Shown here: positions 22,151 through 33,415 of the stretch, one piece after another
Numbering within the stretch: the first letter of the stretch is position 1
Layout: each line of letters begins with the position of its first letter
Assembly: GCA_905221605.1 (NCBI GenBank)
Contig: CAJNDS010002672.1
Location: forward strand, 88,556 to 152,555
From: Symbiodinium natans
Lineage: Eukaryota; Sar; Dinophyceae; Suessiales; Symbiodiniaceae
Direction: 5' to 3'
DNA length: 64,000 bases
Position numbers and translations under genes: made by a program
Notes under the pieces: model-generated
The model's input: only the letters and a program-made list of their open reading frames with translations
What the model was told of the DNA's origin: nothing
The model's database searches: none

Positions 22151-22427
22151 AAACCCGAAGAGATGTTTCTGTGGACCCCTTCATTGTACGGAGATCAAAA
22201 AATGCTGATCAGCCCAAGGAAGAGGCGAAACTTGTAGGGTCTATAAAGGCAAGTTTGTTTTTCTGGTCTTGTCGGGGTTACAGGATTTGTAGGGTTTATA
22301 GCAGGTTTATAAGGCTAGGGATTAGGGTTTCTGGGGTTGTAGGGTTTCTAGGGTTTCTAGGTTTATAGGGTTTACAGAGGTTGAGAGGTTCAGGGGTTGA
22401 GAACTCTCCCCCCCCCCCTTCCAACAG

Positions 22428-22524
22428 CCTGCCCACGAACATCCCAAAATCGCCTTGAAAGCGAGTCCAGCCGACTCGGAGGCTCGTACTCCACAAGAAG
22501 GACCTGCTAGAGCTGAAAGGCCAG
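22428..22524 (+). CDS. Putative mini-exon, unidentified gene
   Basis: TTCCAACAG|CCTG acceptor and AGGCCAG|GCTTGT donor (GC). It reads PAHEHPKIALKASPADSEAR, then TPQEGPARAERP, which suggests a disordered region. Confidence 0.4.
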
Positions 22525-22545
22525 GCTTGTGTGGCTTTTGGGGCT

Positions 22546-22768
22546 TCGGAGGGTTTAGGGGTTTAGGGGTTTAGGGGTTTAGGGGTTTAGGGGTTTAGGG
22601 GTTGAGGGGTTGAGGGGTTGAGGGGTTGAGGGGTTGAGGTGTTGAGGGGTTTAGGGGTTTAAGGGGTTTAGGGGCTTAGGGGCTTAGGGGCTTAGGGGCT
22701 TAGGGGCTTAGGGGCTTACGGGCTTAGGGGCTTAGGGGCTTAGGGGCTTAGGGGCTTAGGGGTTAGGG
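22546..22768. repeat. Octamer arrays TTTAGGGG, TTGAGGGG and CTTAGGGG in succession
   Basis: Three adjacent blocks, each uniform for its own eight-base variant. Confidence 0.95.
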
Positions 22769-22782
22769 CATTGAGTTGGCAG

Positions 22783-22825
22783 GTTGCCAGTGCCTACCGG
22801 GAGTTGGGCGGGAGCTTCGGCTTGG
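22783..22825 (+). CDS. Putative mini-exon
   Basis: GTTGGCAG|GTTG acceptor and GGCTTGG|GTAGGG donor. It reads VASAYRELGGSFGL. Preceded by G-rich repeats, an exception to the usual polarity. Confidence 0.35.
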
Positions 22826-22974
22826 GTAGGGGGAGCGTGTGTGGTATCCTAAACCCTACGCAAACCCCTTCCGCCCCAACGGTCTCTCAACAGCCGAAGT
22901 CCCGCAAAATATCTCTCACAGGATTTTGCGAGCCTGGAGGCCCCCAAAAAGCCCATAGCCCTGAACCCTGGAAC

Positions 22975-23118
22975 CCTAAACCCTAGACCCTAGACCCTAA
23001 ACCCTAAACCCGAAACCCTAAACCCTAAACCCTAAACCCTAAACCCTAAACCCTAAACCCTAAAACCCTAAACCCTAAACCCTAGACCCTAAACCCTAAA
23101 CCCCTAAACCCCAAACCC
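22975..23118. repeat. (CCCTAAA)n array
   Basis: About 20 units with occasional CCCTAGA, left of the island at 23151. Confidence 0.95.
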
Positions 23119-23150
23119 TTCCGCAAGGCGAGTTCCCTGCCGCCGCGCAG

Positions 23151-23177
23151 ATTTGGATCAAGGTGGCCAGGCGGAAG
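23151..23177 (+). CDS. Putative micro-exon
   Basis: CCGCGCAG|ATTTGG acceptor. Open codons read IWIKVARRK. The donor is CGGAAG|GCGCCA or GCCAG|GCGGAA, both GC type. Confidence 0.35.
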
Positions 23178-23195
23178 GCGCCACAACCCCCTCAT

Positions 23196-23295
23196 CTTTG
23201 TCATAGTGGGGTAACATTTTACATTTTTAAGGGTACTTAAACTCAATAAGAATAAAAATTTTAAATTTTTATTACTATCCCAACTATGAACCAGT
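23196..23295. mobile_element. MITE-like element, family 7
   Basis: Second copy of the 12261-12360 element, sharing GTAACATTTTACAT, ACTTAAACTCAATAAG and CTATCCCAACTATGAACCAG. Confidence 0.6.
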
Positions 23296-24062
23296 CATCG
23301 GGGGGTGGTTCAGGGTTGTGGGTTTCGGGTTTGGGGTTTAGGGTTAGGGGCTTAGGGTTTAGGGTTTGTAGGGTCTAGGGTTTTTAGGGTTTTTAGGGGT
23401 TAGGGTTTTTAGGGTTTAGGGTTTTTCGGGTTTGGGGTTTAGGGTTGTAGGGTTTGGCTTCCGAGCTTGATTGGGGTGTGCGAGCCGTTAACCCCTTCAA
23501 AAAACCTTAAATTTTTACCCCCCTCCCCATATTCATATTCAGTGTCGCATTCCTAATCGAAAGCCCGCAGCTCCCTCAGCCCTCCCCCCACCACAGAACA
23601 CAACCGAAATCTTGGCACAACCCGACCTCTCAGCAGCCCCGAAATCCCCAAAAAAGCTCATGCCAATCAGCTCTCAACCATAAAATCCCCTCTACATAAG
23701 CCCAAAGCCCACATCCTGAGCAGGTTCTATAAGGCTTTCAAGCCGATCTTCTCAATAGCTTGGGGGCCAGGGGGGGGGGGGGCGTTGATATTGCATGTTG
23801 GGTGAAAACAGGTATGGAAGACCCAAGCCCTCGACCTTAGGAACCTAAACCCTGAACCCTAAACCCGAGACCTTAAAACCCTTAAAACCCTTGACGCCCT
23901 TAACAGCCTTAAACCCTTCAAACCCTTAACGCCCTTAACACTCTTAAAACCCTTAACACCCTTAACACCCTTAACACCCTTAAAGCCCTGAAAGCCCTGA
24001 AAACCCTTAAGCCCTTAAGCCCTACAACAAAACCCTCGGTGACGCTGGGGAGTATGGCGCAG

Positions 24063-24113
24063 GAGTGGCACCGCGGGCAGCTCCTCGAGCAGCTCACGGA
24101 GAAGCGCCACCCG
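24063..24113 (+). CDS. Putative mini-exon, unidentified gene
   Basis: TATGGCGCAG|GAG acceptor and CACCCG|GCGGCT donor (GC). It reads EWHRGQLLEQLTEKRHP, a helical segment. C-rich repeats lie left and TTTAGGG right. Confidence 0.5.
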
Positions 24114-24289
24114 GCGGCTACAGCACCAGAAAGTTTAGGGTTGAGCATTGCTGTCTTTTTGTTTTCTTTTATTTTTTGGGGGGGGGGCGGGGGGGGCGAG
24201 GGCTTAGGACTACTCTTTCTTTTTTTTGGGGGGGGGGGGGGTTGGGGTGGGGTTGGGTGTGGGTGGAGTAGATTTGTTGAGTTGAGAGC

Positions 24290-24342
24290 GAGTGAGTGAG
24301 TGAGTGAGTGAGTGAGTGAGTGTGTGTGTGTGTGTGTGTGTG
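24290..24342. repeat. (GAGT)n then (GT)n microsatellite
   Basis: Tetranucleotide run grading into a dinucleotide run. Two T/G composite runs lie just upstream. Confidence 0.9.
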
Positions 24343-24838
24343 TTTTTGTTTAATGGGGGGTGGAGGCTGGGTGGAGGACTTTCTCCCACCGTCCCCCACC
24401 GTCTCCCACCCAATTATCCAGAAGCCTGGACCAAACAGCCCTGAGAACCCAGCCCTAAATGAACCCGAATGAACCCGACATGAACCCTGAAGTTGGCCCT
24501 GAAGCAGCCCGAAATTAGCCCGAAATTTAACCTAAATGAACCCTGAATGAACCTTAAACTAGCCCGAAAGTAACACAGTTCACGGAACCCAAAACCCTGA
24601 ACTCTTGTGCCAAGTTGATTCGGGAGCCCTCCGGCGCTCAGCTTTCGGGGTTTTTGGGGAAAACGAGCCCTTAAGCCCTGAACAAAGCTCTCGGCCCCAA
24701 ACCGCCTAAACCCTTAATTCCTGCAAACCATCAAGCCCTTTCACCCTATGGATAGACACTGACGGTACAGTCCGGGCACACCCGGACCCAGCGCCCAGAA
24801 GCAGATGCCGCGCGATTTCACGTGTTGCCCTTCAGGCT

Positions 24839-25228
24839 TCAGCCTAAACCCTAAAGCCTGAAGCCTGAAGCCTAAAGCCTAAAGCCTAGAGCCTAAAGCC
24901 TAAAGCCTAGAGCCTAGAGCCTAGAGCCTAAAGCCTAAAGCCTAAAGCCTAAAGCCTAAAGCCTAAAGCCTAAAGCCTAAAGCCTAAAGCATAAAGCCTA
25001 AAGCCTAAAGCCTAAAGCCTAAAGCCTAAAGCCTAAAGCCTAAAGCCTAAAGCCTAAAGCCTAAAGCCTAAAGCCTAAAGCCTAAAGCCCAAACCCGAAA
25101 CCCGAAACCCGAAACCCGAAGCCCGAAGCCCGAAGCCCCAAGCCCCAAGCCCCAAGCCCCAAGCCCCAAGCCCCAAGCCCCAAGCCCCAAGCCCTAAGCC
25201 CCAAGCCCTAAGCCCTAAGCCCTAAACG
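24839..25228. repeat. (GCCTAAA)n then (CCCCAAG)n arrays
   Basis: More than 30 copies of GCCTAAA (some GCCTAGA or GCCTGAA), a few CCCGAAA, then about 12 CCCCAAG/CCCTAAG. Different telomere-like variants are amplified side by side. Confidence 0.95.
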
Positions 25229-25318
25229 TCTCGGGCTTGTTGCTTCGCAGAGCGAGCGCCCGAAACCTTTGAGGGGTTGTTTCGTGCTTTGCCTGTTCGG
25301 AAAGAGCTGTCCTCCCAG

Positions 25319-25375
25319 GCAACTACAAGAGGTTGGCGCTCCACACCATCCAGCAGCTCGCTCTAATCAAGGGAT
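25319..25375 (+). CDS. Putative mini-exon, unidentified gene
   Basis: TCCTCCCAG|GC acceptor and GGGAT|GTAGAC donor. It reads NYKRLALHTIQQLALIKG, a convincing helical segment. An earlier AG at 25250 may extend or precede it. Confidence 0.5.
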
Positions 25376-25421
25376 GTAGACTCCTAAACCCTAAACCCTA
25401 AACCCTAAACCCTAAACCCCT

Positions 25422-25530
25422 AAGGTTGTAACCCTAAAGGTTCCCCCTTAATATACTCCCAATATGGCCCTGATACTCACCTTGGGATCCTTTTAAAAAG
25501 GGGCCCCAAAACCTAACTGTTACAACCTTA
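25422..25530. mobile_element. MITE-like element, family 6 (single copy here)
   Basis: Ends TAAGGTTGTAAC and GTTACAACCTTA are inverted copies. The interior is unique and contains CCTTAATATACTCC and GGATCCTTTTAAAAAGG. Confidence 0.55.
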
Positions 25531-26234
25531 AGGGTCCAAGGTAGAACCCCTAGATCTAAACGATCTCCCATGTAGTCTGAGTAGCTGAGTAAGTACACTT
25601 TGCACGTTTTGGGATACTAGAATCCCCCTATAGAACTAGAAGTGTACACTTTTTGGTGGGCTTATGAACTCAGCAAGTAAGTAGTGTTGCCCCATCAGCC
25701 TATCAGCCACATTTATCTTCCTGGGCCTGTATGCCCATCAGCCCAGGAAGCACTTTTATCCAGCCCACATCGGCCCCGCGATCCATCGACCGTACGTTTA
25801 GGGTTTTTGGGTTTTAGGGTTTAGGGTCTAGGGTTTAGGGTTTAGGGTTTAGGGTTTAGGGGTTTAGGGGTTTAGTGTAATGCGCCCAAGTTTTCTTTGA
25901 GGGTCCTGGTGTGGAAATTTGCTGCCGGGCTTCCCTTTGTGAGTGAGGGCCCTGTTCTGTCAACCAAACAGGAGAAACCTACCAACGGCCCCTCTCCTTC
26001 AAGTCCGAAATCCGAATTCCTCAGCCCTGGTTTTCTTAAACCTTAAACCCTAAACCCTAGCCCCAAACCCGAGACGGCGTTCTCTGAGGCCCCCCAATGG
26101 GATAGTGCGCGCCACTGCGGCCTGCGGGAACATAAGCCAGCCCCCCCCCTCCCCCCCCCCCTCTCTTGTTCAATGACCCCCCCCCCCCCCCCCCTCCCCC
26201 CCCCTCTTGTTCAAGGGGGGGGGGGGGGCCCCTT

Positions 26235-26605
26235 GGTCAATAACAGTGTTCTTAATAGGGGTTTCACTTGATTTTAATTAACGTTTTAATAGGACTTCTT
26301 TTGATTCTAATCGGGTTTTTGTTACTTTTGAAAGATTTCTAATAATATGAATGAGATCTTTATCCCTTCTAATAAGATTTGTATTAGGTTTAACGGGATT
26401 CGTATTGAAATAATAGAAATCCTTGTCGAATTAAGTTCAACTCCTATTACAATTGATTGAACTGCTATTAAAATTAGTAGAAGTCCGATTAGAAATGCTA
26501 CGAAAAAAGAAGGCAAATAGAAATCTTGTTACATTAATAGAAATCCTCTTGAAATTAGAAGGATTCCGAATAAAAAGCAGTAGGAATCCTACCAAACATG
26601 GCAGA
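26235..26605. other. AT-rich island
   Basis: About 370 bp with recurrent GAAAT, TTAATAG and ATTAGAA words, flanked by poly-C/poly-G runs. Composition differs sharply from its neighbourhood. No supported gene; the short frames on both strands are low-complexity. Confidence 0.5.
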
Positions 26606-27419
26606 GGAAATGTGGAATTGAGCATGGGGGGGGGGGGGCCCCCCCCCCACTCCCCTTTCTTTGTACGGAGGGGGGGGGGGGGGGGGGGGAGGGGGAGGGG
26701 GGTTTGTTGGGTGAAGGGGGGGGGGGGGGAGGGGGGGGGGGTTACCTTGAATATCCGCAGGCCTCTTTTTTACGCACTCTCCCCAATGGTCGGCGTTAGG
26801 AAGAAGACCCTCACCCATGAGAAACACTCATGTTTGGGGTTGTTCCAAAATTCGGAGCCCCCTAAGCAACCTTTCACACTGGGACCCGCCCGAAATCAAA
26901 CCTTTCAAGAGGACGCCAAAAATCCGGTCCTAAATTGGGACCGAAGGGGGGGGGGCGGCACAGCCCCAAACCCTAACTCCACGCCCCTCACCCCTCTCCC
27001 CCATCTCTCTGCAGCAGAGAAGATCCCCCTCCCCAACCAACACCCCTAAGAGCAGCAGGGTCCCCGAACGCACAGCCTAGCACCCTTTTAGGGGTTTAGG
27101 GTTGTGAACAACCCTAAATCCCTACATCCCTACATCCCTAAATCCCTAAATCCCTAAATCCCTAAATCCCTACATCCCTAAACCCTAAATTTCAATTTCA
27201 AATTAAATTTTGAACCTAAGGTCCCTTGTTAGGGGCTCCCCTTTTGAGCTTCGAGGCCTCTCTCTGCCAAAGCCCTGAACCCTAAATCCTCCCTCTGACC
27301 CCTATGAACCCCATAAAACCTCAAGCAACCCTAAATGCCATAAGGCCCAAGCCCTAAAGCCCAATATACCCTAAACAACCCTAAAACCCTGAGCCCTAAA
27401 TCCGAAATTCTCCCAAAGC

Positions 27420-27542
27420 CCTAAGCCCTAAGCCCTAAACCCTAAACACTAAACCCTAAACCCTAAACCCTAAACCCTAAACCCTGAACCCTAAACCCTA
27501 AACCCTAAACCCTACAACCCTAAACCCTAAACCCTAAACCCT
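27420..27542. repeat. (CCCTAAA)n array
   Basis: About 16 units, directly left of the exon at 27553. Confidence 0.95.
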
Positions 27543-27552
27543 GACATGTGAG

Positions 27553-27649
27553 GTCTTTCTACCGCAACCGCTTCGGAAAGAGGATGTCGAAGGAGCGGCA
27601 GAAGCCGCACAGCAACCAGATCATTGCCCCCCGGCCCTATGAAGAAGAA
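27553..27649 (+). CDS. Putative mini-exon, unidentified gene
   Basis: ACATGTGAG|GTC acceptor and GAAGAA|GCAACT donor (GC). It reads SFYRNRFGKRMSKERQKPHS, then NQIIAPRPYEEE. It is one of the longest and most protein-like islands. G-rich TTTATAGGG repeats follow. Confidence 0.6.
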
Positions 27650-27667
27650 GCAACTGTTTTTTTTGTT

Positions 27668-28240
27668 GAAGGCTTGTAGGGTTTGTAGGGTTTATGGGGT
27701 TTACAGAGTTAATAAGGTTTATAGGGTTTATAGGGTTTATAGGGTTTATAGGGTTTATAGGGTTTATAGGGTTATAAGGTTTATAGGGTTGATAGGGTTT
27801 ATAGGGTTTATAGGGTTTATAGGGTTGAGAGGGTTGAGAGGGTTTATAGGGTTTATAGGGTTTATCGGGTTTATAGGGTTGAGAGGGTTGAGAGGGTTTA
27901 TAGGGTTTATAGGGTTTATAGGGTTTACAGGGTTTATAGGGTGTAGAGGGTTTAGGGGGGTTAGAGGGTTTGTGGGGTTTATGGGGTTTACAGTGTATAT
28001 AAGGTTTATAGGGTTTATAGGGTTTATAGGGTTTAGAGGGTTTATAGGGTTTATAGGGTTTAGAGGGTTTACAGGGTTTATAGGGTGTAGAGGGTTTAGA
28101 GGGTTTAGAGGGTTTGTAGGGTTTATAGGATTTACAGGGTTTATAGGGTTTATGGGGTTTATAGGGTTTATAGGGTTTATAGGGTTTATAGGGTTTATAG
28201 GGTTTATGGGGGTTATAGGGTTTATAGGGTTTAGGGTTTA
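27668..28240. repeat. (TTTATAGGG)n nonamer array
   Basis: About 570 bp of nine-base units with TTGAGAGGG and TTTAGAGGG blocks. Because nine is a multiple of three, a spurious long frame of FIG/VYR repeats runs through it. Confidence 0.95.
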
Positions 28241-28865
28241 GGGAGAGGTTCGGGACGGTTGAGGGTTTACAGGGTGTATAATGGTTTATAGCGGTTTATA
28301 AGCATGGTTTATCGGGTTTGTCGTGTTCATCGCGTGCTTCGTTTGTTTCTGGGCTTCTTGGGTTTCGGGGTTTGCGGGTTCCAGTGTGTAAGTCAGCCGT
28401 AATCCAGTGGATTGGGGCCCGGTTTAGGGCTTAGGGTTTAGGGTTTAGGGCGATTGAGGCTGAGGGGCTAAGGATTGGGGATCTAGGGCTGGTAGGGTAG
28501 TGGTAACCTTCCCCCCCCCCCATCCCCCAAAAGGTACCCTTGTCATAATATGGTAACCGGGCTGCCAAGTCGGGTTGGGGGGAGTTCAGGGCTGAGGAGA
28601 ATGAATGAACTTAAGTCTCTTTGGATTGAGGGATTTCGGGGTTGAGGGGTCTAGGGGGGTTTAGGGTTCAGCGTTAGGGTTTAGGGTTCAGGGTTTAGGG
28701 ATGTACTTAGGTTGTGAGAGTCGCAAGGTTCAGGGTTTGGGGTTTAGGGTTCCTTGCCCCACCAACCTCCCTCAATAGCCTTCACACATCACCCCTTAAC
28801 CCTCTAAGGCCCATAAACCCTCAACTCCTAAGCCCCAAAGCCCCTAAGGCCTTAAACCCCCTAAA

Positions 28866-29103
28866 CCCGTACCCCTAAACCCCTAAACCCCTAAACCCCT
28901 AAACCCCTAAACCCCTAAACCCCTAAACCCCTAAACCCCTAAACCCCTAAACCCCTAAACCCCTAAACCCCTAAACCCCTAAAACCCTAAACCCCTAAAC
29001 CCCCTAAACCCCTAAACCCCTAAACCCCTAAACCCCTAAACCCCTAAAACCCTAAACCCTAAACCCTAAACCCTAAACCCTAAACCCTAAACCCTAGACC
29101 CTA
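28866..29103. repeat. (CCCCTAAA)n then (CCCTAAA)n array
   Basis: About 22 octamers followed by about 8 heptamers. Confidence 0.95.
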
Positions 29104-29310
29104 GGTACACCGCGACTCGTAGGGTTTGGACTGCAGGGTTGTTGGGGTGGGCCCTCAAACCCTCGAGCCTAAACCCTGACAGCCGAAGTAGGGTTTAGGG
29201 TTTAGGGTTTAGGGTTTAGGGTTTAGGGTTCAGGGCTCAGGGCTTAGGGCTTAGGGCTTAGGGTTTAGGGCCCCTGCTCGTTTCCTGAGGTGCCACCAAG
29301 CCCCATTCAG

Positions 29311-29352
29311 GCGGCAGAAGGGGCGTCGGGTGCAGAGTTTCAGCTTCGAAGG
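29311..29352 (+). CDS. Possible mini-exon
   Basis: CCCATTCAG|GCGG acceptor and CGAAGG|GTTTAG donor from the first repeat. It reads AAEGASGAEFQLR. The open frame also extends left to 29290. Confidence 0.3.
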
Positions 29353-29560
29353 GTTTAGGGCTTCGGGCCTCTCGGATTTAGGGCCCCTAAAGCTTAAAGC
29401 TTAAAGCCTAAAGCCTAAAGCCTAAAGCCTAAACCCTAAAGCCTAAACCCTAAACCCTAAACCCGAAACCCGAACCCGGGCCTTAGGGCCTTTCGGGGTG
29501 CAGGGCCTTTAGGGGTTTAGGGTTTGAAAGGCTTAGGGCCTTTCCTTAGGGGGGTTTAGG

Positions 29561-29772
29561 TTGGGATACCCCTTGTACAGTCCTTAATAGGGATCATAGT
29601 ACCCCCTAGTACAATGCCTGTTAAGGAGCTGTTAGTCTACTACCATTTGCTTAAGTACCCCAAAAGAATAGAAAATAATAATCCCTAAATTGCCCTTAAT
29701 AAGGACGACTATTTATTTATTTTATTTTTTGGGGGCTCTTAAGCAATTCGTAGTATCAGGGGAACATCCCAA
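29561..29772. mobile_element. MITE-like element, family 1, interrupted by family 2
   Basis: Outer ends TTGGGATACCCCTTGTACAG and GGGGAACATCCCAAG are those of family 1. Its right arm is split by a second element at 29638-29755. Confidence 0.75.
29638..29755. mobile_element. MITE-like element, family 2 (nested)
   Basis: Starts TACTACCATTTGCTTAAG and ends CTTAAGCAATTCGTAGTA, an imperfect inverted pair. The copy at 41963-42076 shares ACCCCAAAAGAAT, ATCCCTAAATT and CTTAATAAGG. Insertion inside a family 1 copy shows it moved after family 1. Confidence 0.75.
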
Positions 29773-30108
29773 GCTCAGGGGTTTAGGGTTTGAAAGAAGG
29801 GTGCAGCTTTCGGTCGAAGGCTAGGGTTTAGGTTTTTAGGTTTAGGTTTTAGGGTTTGGGGTTTGGGGTTTAGGGTTTAGGGTTTAGAGTTTAGGGTTTA
29901 GAGTTTAGGGTTTAGGGTTTAGGGTGAACCCTAAGCTCGGGCTTCGGAGGAGGTTGACCCTTCTTTGTAACGTGGCTTTTGATGTGAAGTAGGGTTTACA
30001 TTCCTTGTATCCCCCAATATGTACACCTCACCAATCTCAAAAAAATGAACCTTATATACACTCACCAAAAATATAAGCCCTGGTTCATGTATGTTCTGTT
30101 CCGTGCAG

Positions 30109-30217
30109 GTCCACCCCCCGAGAAGTATTCAGGAAATGCAAAGCAACAGCGTGTCTTCGTCGCGGCAGTGGGGGCTCAGCCTCATAGTCGTGGCCGTAGG
30201 GGTCGACGACACAGTGG
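30109..30217 (+). CDS. Putative mini-exon, unidentified gene
   Basis: TTCCGTGCAG|GTCC acceptor and CAGTGG|GTTTAA donor. Two frames are open: VHPPRSIQEMQSNSVSSSRQ with a hydrophobic tail, or one ending in SRGRRGRRHSG. The phase is undecided. Confidence 0.45.
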
Positions 30218-30944
30218 GTTTAAGGTTTAGGGTTTAGGGTTTAGGGTATATAACATTTGGTAGATGCAGCATGACGAGCCCAGAATTGCTTTTTGTTGCC
30301 GAGTGAATTAGAATATCACCAATAGCAACCCATTCCTCAGTCACCCTACCTTCATGCGGATGCGCAAACCGCTAGGCTGAATGATAATCTACCATGATTG
30401 CGGCACGTGGATCCTTCGTGTACACCTAAACCCTGTAAATCCCAAACCCCAAACCCTAAACCCCAAACCCTAAACCCTAAACCCCAAACCCTAAGCCCCA
30501 AACCCCCCAAACTCTAAACCCCTCGCGCAGACTCAGTCTCGTACGAACTCCGTGTCGCAGGCCTGGGGGAAGCCTGGGGTCGATTCAACCGAAAGCCTCT
30601 TCAAAAGAGGGCTTCAGGGTTTAGGGTTTAGGGTCTAGGGGTCTAGGGTTCAGGGTTTGAGGTTTAGGGAACTGTAGGGTGGAGAGTTTGGGATATTTTG
30701 GATTTAGAGGGTTTAGGATGCCTTAGTGTGGAGGGTTTGGAAGTGACTTTTTGGGGAAGTCAAAGTGACTTGGGGGGCTCAAGGTTTCAGATCTGGCGAC
30801 TCAGTGCAAGGTGTGTTGGGGCAGGATTTCAGGAGTTGGGTCAAACCCTAAGCTCTACACCCCCTGAGCTCGAAACCTTGGGGTGTTCCAGCGCGCAAGG
30901 CCCTTCAGCCCTAAGCCCTCAACCCTAAACCCTCCGAAACTCTA

Positions 30945-31033
30945 CACCCCAAACCCCAAACCCCAAACCCCAAACCCCAAACCCCAAACCCCAAACCCCA
31001 AACCCCAAACCCTAAACCCCAAACCCTAAACCC
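30945..31033. repeat. (CCCCAAA)n array
   Basis: About 12 units, left of the island at 31050. Confidence 0.95.
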
Positions 31034-31049
31034 TCATTTTTTTTTCTAG

Positions 31050-31104
31050 ATTGCGGGTGCAGGAGTCGACCGGTGAACTCCAGCGGCTAGGAAGGAAGGT
31101 GGAG
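31050..31104 (+). CDS. Putative mini-exon, coiled-coil-like
   Basis: TTTTTCTAG|ATTG acceptor. It reads LRVQESTGELQRLGRKVE. The donor GTGGAG|GCCTGG (GC) is the likeliest. C-rich repeats left, G-rich right. Confidence 0.45.
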
Positions 31105-31463
31105 GCCTGGCAAGGGGGGGTTGAGGGTTTAGGGTTTAGGGTTTAGGGGTTTAGGGGTTTAGGGTTTAGGGGTTTAGGGGTTTGGGGGGGGGGTTGAGGC
31201 GGTGTATTTGGAGGCTCAGGGTACTTGCAACCCATTTAGGGTTTAGGGTTTAGGGTTTAGGGTTTGGGGTTTAGGGTTTAGATTTTGGGGTTTTGGGGTT
31301 TAGGGTTTAGGGGGTTATAGGGGTTGGCTTCGTTTTAAGAGTTTCGGTGCGCCCTACAACCTACACCTTCAACTCTGGAATGGCCTAGAAAGTTCGAAGT
31401 TGCTTTGGCCCCAACCCCCCCCCCAAGCCCCAATAGGGTCCACTACTTCGCGTTAGGAACCCT

Positions 31464-31665
31464 AAACCCTAGACCCTAAACCCTAAACCCTAAACCCTAA
31501 AACCCCAAACCCCAAACCCCAAACCCTAAACCCTAAACGCCCCTAAAGCCCCTAAGCCTCCCCAAGCCCCATTCCCTGACCTCTTCTCCCATCCTAAACC
31601 CTAAACCCTCAACCCTAAACCCCAAACCCTAAACCCCAAACCCTAAACCCTAAACCCTGAACCCT
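31464..31665. repeat. CCCTAAA / CCCCAAA arrays
   Basis: Two blocks separated by a short unique piece around 31540-31595. They lie left of the exon at 31690. Confidence 0.9.
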
Positions 31666-31689
31666 AAACCTCTTCTCCCATCCCCCGAG

Positions 31690-31749
31690 GTCATGGACCA
31701 AAGGATGCTCGAGATCCAGTCGACTCTGGACCTCATCATGGAGGAAAGG
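31690..31749 (+). CDS. Putative mini-exon, coiled-coil-like
   Basis: CCCCCGAG|GTC acceptor and GAAAGG|GCGCCC donor (GC), exactly 20 codons. It reads VMDQRMLEIQSTLDLIMEER, with heptad-like hydrophobics. It may continue the helix of the island at 31050. Confidence 0.55.
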
Positions 31750-32429
31750 GCGCCCCATGGGGTCTTAGGGTTTGTAGGGATTAGGGTTTAGGGTTTAGGG
31801 TTTGGGGTTTAGGGTTTGGGGTTTAGGGTTTGGGGTTTAGGGGTTTAGGGTTTAGGGTTCGTCGAAACCCGAAACCCTGGACCCTCAGCCCTGAGCCCTA
31901 GGGTTTCAAAGCCTAAATCCGTTCCTGCTGCTTGCCTACGTGGTACTGGCATTGTTTAGATTCCATGACAAGAGCCCTGACGAGGCGTTCGGCTGCAATT
32001 TGGGGGTTCAGGCTTCATGAGTTCGGGATCTTTTCGGATTTAGGGGGTCGATACGGTTCATGGGTTTGGGGGTCTTTGTTGGTTTTTGTGGCTTGGATTC
32101 GGGTTCATGGGTTTGGGGTTTTTGGGGCTTCGCCGGGTTTAGGCTTTATGGCCTTTCAGGGCTTTGAGGTTTCTTTGGACCCGCGACAGGATTTCGGGTT
32201 TAGGGTTTAGGGTTTAGGGCGCGAGTTGGGGGTGAATGGGGTGTCGGGACGGATTGGTGGGGGGGCTAGAGTGGAACGACGCCCGGCACGCACTAAACGA
32301 TAACTCTCCCACAAAAGGTTTGCGCATTCCAAGCCCAAACGGTCGAGGTTTTCGGTACCTACAGAAGTCCTTCAGTCTCTAAAAGCCCCAAACCCTAAGC
32401 TCCTCAACCCCTGCAGGCGAGAATCCCTT

Positions 32430-32725
32430 TTTCCCCTAAACCTCAAACCCTAAACCCCAAATCCTGAACCCCAAACCCTTGAACCCCAAACCCCAAACCC
32501 TTAAACCCTAAACGCCAAGCCTTAAACCCCAAACCCAAAACCCCAAACCCCAAACCCTGAAACCCTAAACGCCAAGCCCTAAACCCTAAACCCCAAACCC
32601 CAAACCCTAAACCCCAAACCCTAAACCCCAAACCCTAAACCCCAAACCCTAAACCCCAAACCCTAAACCCCAAACCCCAAGCCCTAAACCCAAAACCCTC
32701 ATATCCTAAACCCTAAACCCTTAAG
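32430..32725. repeat. CCCCAAA / CCCTAAA array
   Basis: About 300 bp alternating two heptamer variants, directly left of the island at 32741. Confidence 0.93.
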
Positions 32726-32740
32726 TCCTTGGAGTCGCAG

Positions 32741-32786
32741 GAGATGAAGGCCAGCCGCTCCTGATCTCTGCCCGGGTCCCCAGTCG
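32741..32786 (+). CDS. Possible mini-exon
   Basis: GGAGTCGCAG|GAG acceptor. The frame reads DEGQPLLISARVPS to CAGTCG|GTTCTC. G-rich repeats follow. A shorter exon ending at GAAG|GCCAGC is possible. Confidence 0.35.
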
Positions 32787-33356
32787 GTTCTCGAACTTTA
32801 GGATTGAGGGGTTTAGGGTTTAGGGTTTAGGGTTTAGGTTTTAGGGTTTAGGGTTTAGGTTTTAGGGTTTAGGGTTAAGGGTTGAGGGTTCAGGGTTGAG
32901 GGGTTTGTAAATGTTAGGGCAGCCCCTTTTCCATACACCAACTGTGTGCAGCTGCATATGCCACGTGCATCACCTGGGCACCATGGCTGTGGACATGGTT
33001 TGGCTTCATTTGCCGGGCATTGTATCCGAAGGGGCATCCACTGGGTAGAGCCGTAGAGCTTGACAAGGCTGCTACAGAGCATTTATTTAGCGTTAAAATT
33101 TCGGGTCTTTAGCGTTAACAAACCCTAAATGCAGCCCATTTTAGCTTCGTGTTCATGTCGGCTCCGGAGGCCTCATGAGGCCTTGTGAGGTTTGCGTATT
33201 TGTTTTAAGGTTGAGGGTGGCTGATAGTCTCGTTCACGAGGATTCCGAAGCCTCCTAACCCCCCTCACCGCCGCTGCCTCGGGGAACTTCTGGCTCAAGG
33301 TCGAAGCAGAGTCTTTGCAAGGAGTCACAGAGTTCACCTTAAATCCTATACCATAG

Positions 33357-33408
33357 GGTTTAGGGTTTAGGGTTTAGGGTTTAGGGTTTAGGGTTTAGGG
33401 TTTAGGGT
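33357..33408. repeat. (TTTAGGG)n array
   Basis: Seven perfect units, here to the left of an exon, against the usual polarity. Confidence 0.95.
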
Positions 33409-33415
33409 TTTCGAG

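Noticed and set aside
27624-28241. 205-codon protein of VYR/FIG repeats
   Set aside because: Nine-base repeat units keep any frame open; the real exon ends at 27649.
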